Source: Candidatus Brachybacter algidus (lineage in GTDB: Bacteria > Bacteroidota > Bacteroidia > Chitinophagales > Saprospiraceae). Taken from it: a stretch of DNA of 64,000 nucleotides. The stretch covers positions 124,001 to 188,000 of the forward strand of contig JADJSK010000001.1 in assembly GCA_016711705.1 (NCBI GenBank), given 5' to 3'. The translations under genes were made by a program, and so were the position numbers. The notes under the pieces were generated by a model that worked only from the letters and a program-made list of their open reading frames with translations, was not told the DNA's origin and did no database searches. This document shows positions 62,079-64,000 of this stretch, one piece after another (the first letter of the stretch is position 1; each line of letters starts with the position of its first letter).

Positions 62079-62444
62079 ATGAAAAGTACTATTTTAAGAA
62101 ATTCCATTTTTTCATTCCTGGTGGTTATATTTTCTTTGACTGCAGGATTATCACAAACAGGGGCGAAAACAGAAAAGGCCGTTATTAAAACATCTATCGC
62201 CTGCAGTCATTGCCAGCAATGCGGATCATGTGGCAAGATGCTAAATAAGAATCTTAAATCGACAGCAGGTGTTAAGAAATTTACCCTAGATGAAAAAGCT
62301 GAAACATTCACAATAGTATATGATCCTGCAGTGACAGATATTAAAAAATTAAGAACAGCTGTTTCTAAACTGGGTTTTGATGCGGATGGTGTTAAAGCGG
62401 ATCCGGCAGCATACGATCAACTTGATGAATGCTGTAAAAAGTAG
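62079..62444 (+). CDS. Cys-rich HMA-domain exported protein
   Basis: 121 residues from ATG at 62079; an earlier in-frame start lies within the previous gene. Signal peptide ILRNSIFSFLVVIFSLTAGLSQ; the mature chain has one HMA-like domain with an enriched site ACSHCQQCGSCGKML (Cys at CxxCxxCxxC), then NKNLKSTAGVKKFTLDEKAETFTIVYDPAVTDIKKLRTAVSKLGFDADGV, and ends DECCKK. It differs from MerP-type domains by having four Cys in the loop. Likely a periplasmic soft-metal carrier; next to metal efflux genes. Confidence 0.85.
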   Translation: MKSTILRNSIFSFLVVIFSLTAGLSQTGAKTEKAVIKTSIACSHCQQCGSCGKMLNKNLKSTAGVKKFTLDEKAETFTIVYDPAVTDIKKLRTAVSKLGFDADGVKADPAAYDQLDECCKK

Positions 62445-62447
62445 TAT

Positions 62448-63065
62448 ATGGAAAATGTCAAAGACCATTGGGAAAAAGTCTTCTCCACAAAACAATCACA
62501 TGAAGTTAGCTGGACACAGGCTTATCCGCATGCGTCATTGAACTACATAAAATTATTGCAGTTGCCGTTGACCGCCAGCATCATTGATGTTGGCGGCGGC
62601 GACAGCAATCTTGTTGTCCATTTATTGGACCTGGGCTTTACGGATCTCACTGTTTTGGATATTTCTGAAAAAGCATTGGAACGAGCAAAAAGTAAAATGG
62701 GTGAAAGTGCATCTATGATCAATTGGATCAATGATGATATCAATGACTTTCATCCCCATAGACGATATGATTTCTGGCACGACCGGGCTGTGTTTCACTT
62801 CCTTACAGATGATGCACATATCAGCAAATATATTAAGCTGGTCAACAATTTTGTTGAACCAGGCGGGTATTTTTTTCTTGGTACTTTTTCAGAAAAAGGA
62901 CCTTTAAAATGCAGCGGACTTGAAATTAAACAATATTCAGAAGGTTCTATGGTAGGTACATTTATAGACCACTTCATGGCTGTTAAATGTTTTACAGAAG
63001 ATCACTTTACCCCGTTTAACACAATTCAAAATTTCCAGTATTGCGGCTTCAAAAAAATAAATTAA
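62448..63065 (+). CDS. Class I SAM-dependent methyltransferase within the metal island
   Basis: 205 residues. VKDHWEKVFSTKQSHEVSWTQAYPHASL is followed by SAM motif I SIIDVGGGDSNLVVHLLDLGF, motif II DLTVLDISEKALERAKSKMG, and WHDRAVFHFLTDDAHISKYIKLVNNFVEPGGYFFLGTF. The WxxVF..K....VSWTQ start resembles a set of methyltransferases that I know from thiopurine/TehB-like families. Starts 3 bp after the HMA gene and ends 1 bp before the ATPase, so it is an integral part of the operon. Substrate unknown; a metal or metalloid (such as tellurite or selenite) is a guess from context only. Confidence 0.85.
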   Translation: MENVKDHWEKVFSTKQSHEVSWTQAYPHASLNYIKLLQLPLTASIIDVGGGDSNLVVHLLDLGFTDLTVLDISEKALERAKSKMGESASMINWINDDINDFHPHRRYDFWHDRAVFHFLTDDAHISKYIKLVNNFVEPGGYFFLGTFSEKGPLKCSGLEIKQYSEGSMVGTFIDHFMAVKCFTEDHFTPFNTIQNFQYCGFKKIN

Positions 63066-63066
63066 T

Positions 63067-64000
63067 ATGACACATCAACACATTTTTGACAAACAGGGAA
63101 AACAGGTTTGTTGTACTCAGGAAGAAAAGATCAATAAGTTTGCCGATGATGCAGTTAAAGCAAAATCAAAAAGAGTCGATTGTTGTGAGGTTGATTCGGC
63201 AATGAAGAATGACCATGAAGAGGATAATCATGTAGAAGAAAATAAAAGTTTATTTCAGATGTTTTTACCGGCGGTAATTTCATTGATACTATTGCTCACA
63301 GGAATTATATTGGATTATAATTTCGACCAGACGTGGTTTAAGGGTTGGATAAGAGTGGGATTATATATTGTTGCATATATCCCCGTTGGTTTTCCTGTTT
63401 TAAAAGAGGCGTTTCTTAGTATAAAAGAGAGGGAAGTTTTCTCAGAATTTCTTTTAATGAGTATTGCCACAATTGGCGCTTTTGCAATAGGTGAGTACCC
63501 TGAAGGAGTTGCAGTAATGCTTTTTTACACTATTGGGGAAGTATTTCAAAATCTTGCTGTTGCAAGAGCTAAAACAAACATCAAGTCCTTATTGGACCAA
63601 AGACCTGATGAAGTAACTTTGATTGTGGATAATAAATCAAAAGTGGTCAAGGCTACAACTGTCAATATAGGGGATATTATTCAACTTAAAGCAGGCGAAA
63701 AACTAGGTTTGGATGGAATATTGATCTCTGAAAGTTCATCATTTAATACTGCAGCTTTAACAGGAGAAAGCAAACCTGACACAAAATCAAAGGGTGATGT
63801 TGTCTTAGCCGGAATGATCAATATGAATACAGTATCTAGAATTGAAGTAAATACTGCTTATTCAGACAGCAAGTTATCTAAGATCCTGGAGTTAGTCCAA
63901 AACGCCACAGCTCAAAAAGCACCTACTGAACTATTCATTAGAAAATTTGCAAAGATCTATACGCCAATAATTGTTGCTTTGGCAGTAATCATTTGTTTTC
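63067..64000 (+). CDS. Zn/Cd-type P1B-ATPase, partial at the window end
   Basis: 311 codons are visible and the frame is open at the edge. The N-terminus lacks a canonical HMA domain but has Cys pairs VCCTQEE and VDCCEVD, with a His/Asp/Glu stretch (NDHEEDNHVEENK). The membrane segments LFQMFLPAVISLILLLTGI and VGLYIVAYIPVGF, then FSEFLLMSIATIGAFAIGEYPEGVAVMLFYTIGEVFQNLAVARAK, are ZntA/CadA-like. The actuator end TAALTGESKPD (TGES) is present; DKTGT lies beyond the window. The GEYPEGVAVM and TIGEVFQ wording is the zinc group signature rather than CopA. Confidence 0.85.
   Translation, partial: MTHQHIFDKQGKQVCCTQEEKINKFADDAVKAKSKRVDCCEVDSAMKNDHEEDNHVEENKSLFQMFLPAVISLILLLTGIILDYNFDQTWFKGWIRVGLYIVAYIPVGFPVLKEAFLSIKEREVFSEFLLMSIATIGAFAIGEYPEGVAVMLFYTIGEVFQNLAVARAKTNIKSLLDQRPDEVTLIVDNKSKVVKATTVNIGDIIQLKAGEKLGLDGILISESSSFNTAALTGESKPDTKSKGDVVLAGMINMNTVSRIEVNTAYSDSKLSKILELVQNATAQKAPTELFIRKFAKIYTPIIVALAVIICF

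Overview
The window reads as a chromosomal contig from a Bacteroidota species, probably Saprospiraceae-like. Five genes end in type IX secretion (T9SS) sorting domains. Several genes have the Bacteroidota -7 element TAnnTTTG, often placed so that the mRNA would be nearly leaderless. DNA is AT-rich, Shine-Dalgarno sites are not evident, and families such as DUF721/RecF, PadR/PspC and META lipoproteins match that phylum. The exporter itself is not in the window.

Layout. 1-4.1 kb: tail of a large surface protein, rhomboid protease, a Glu-rich protein, thymidine kinase, an SRPBCC protein and tRNA-Arg(TCG). 4.6-8.3 kb: a 1218-residue modular cell-surface protein. 8.3-24.8 kb: housekeeping genes (DUF721/recF, pdhA, a membrane O-acyltransferase plus AlgJ/AlgX-like pair, ABC ATPase, LPG-synthase-type membrane protein, thrS, guaB, tadA) mixed with secreted proteins. 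24.8-26.2 kb: a gene-free repeat-rich gap. 26.2-34.9 kb: pcm, ECF sigma factor, polyprenyl diphosphate synthase, lipoproteins, HAD phosphatase, a CAT-anticodon tRNA, an Fe-S oxidoreductase pair, a phosphoribosyltransferase and a methyltransferase. 35.3-36.4 kb: a damaged IS110-family element. 37-40.6 kb: PadR/PspC/DUF4407 operon. 41.5-44.9 kb: small envelope proteins, aspartate kinase and tRNA-Ala(GGC).

From 45.3 kb to the right edge every gene is on the plus strand and forms a metal-handling island. The copper part has a Cys-rich secreted protein, an HMA-DUF3347 fusion, an MbnP-like copper protein with a T9SS tail, its MbnH-like di-haem partner, a CopA P-type ATPase with two metal-binding zinc-ribbon-like domains, a four-motif multicopper oxidase with an added C-terminal barrel-like region, a CDCCP-containing propeller-like secreted protein and a DUF6660-like protein. 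Next comes an RND efflux system in which the pump and the TolC-like channel appear to be one 1458-residue protein, then its adaptor, a His-rich metal-binding lipoprotein, a Cys-rich HMA protein, a methyltransferase and the start of a Zn/Cd-type P-type ATPase. No regulator is visible in the island. The genes together suggest a route from cytosol (ATPase) through periplasm (oxidase, RND) to the cell surface (T9SS-exported copper-binding proteins).

Two non-coding themes stand out. First, at least six loci carry tandem repeats of exactly 7 bp, resembling in style the heptanucleotide repeats of cyanobacteria. Second, nine single-base indels break otherwise intact genes, most at homopolymers, and blocks of G/C or A/T homopolymer runs occur (one inside the transposase). 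Together these point to residual sequencing or consensus error in this contig, so split genes are annotated here as probable single genes.
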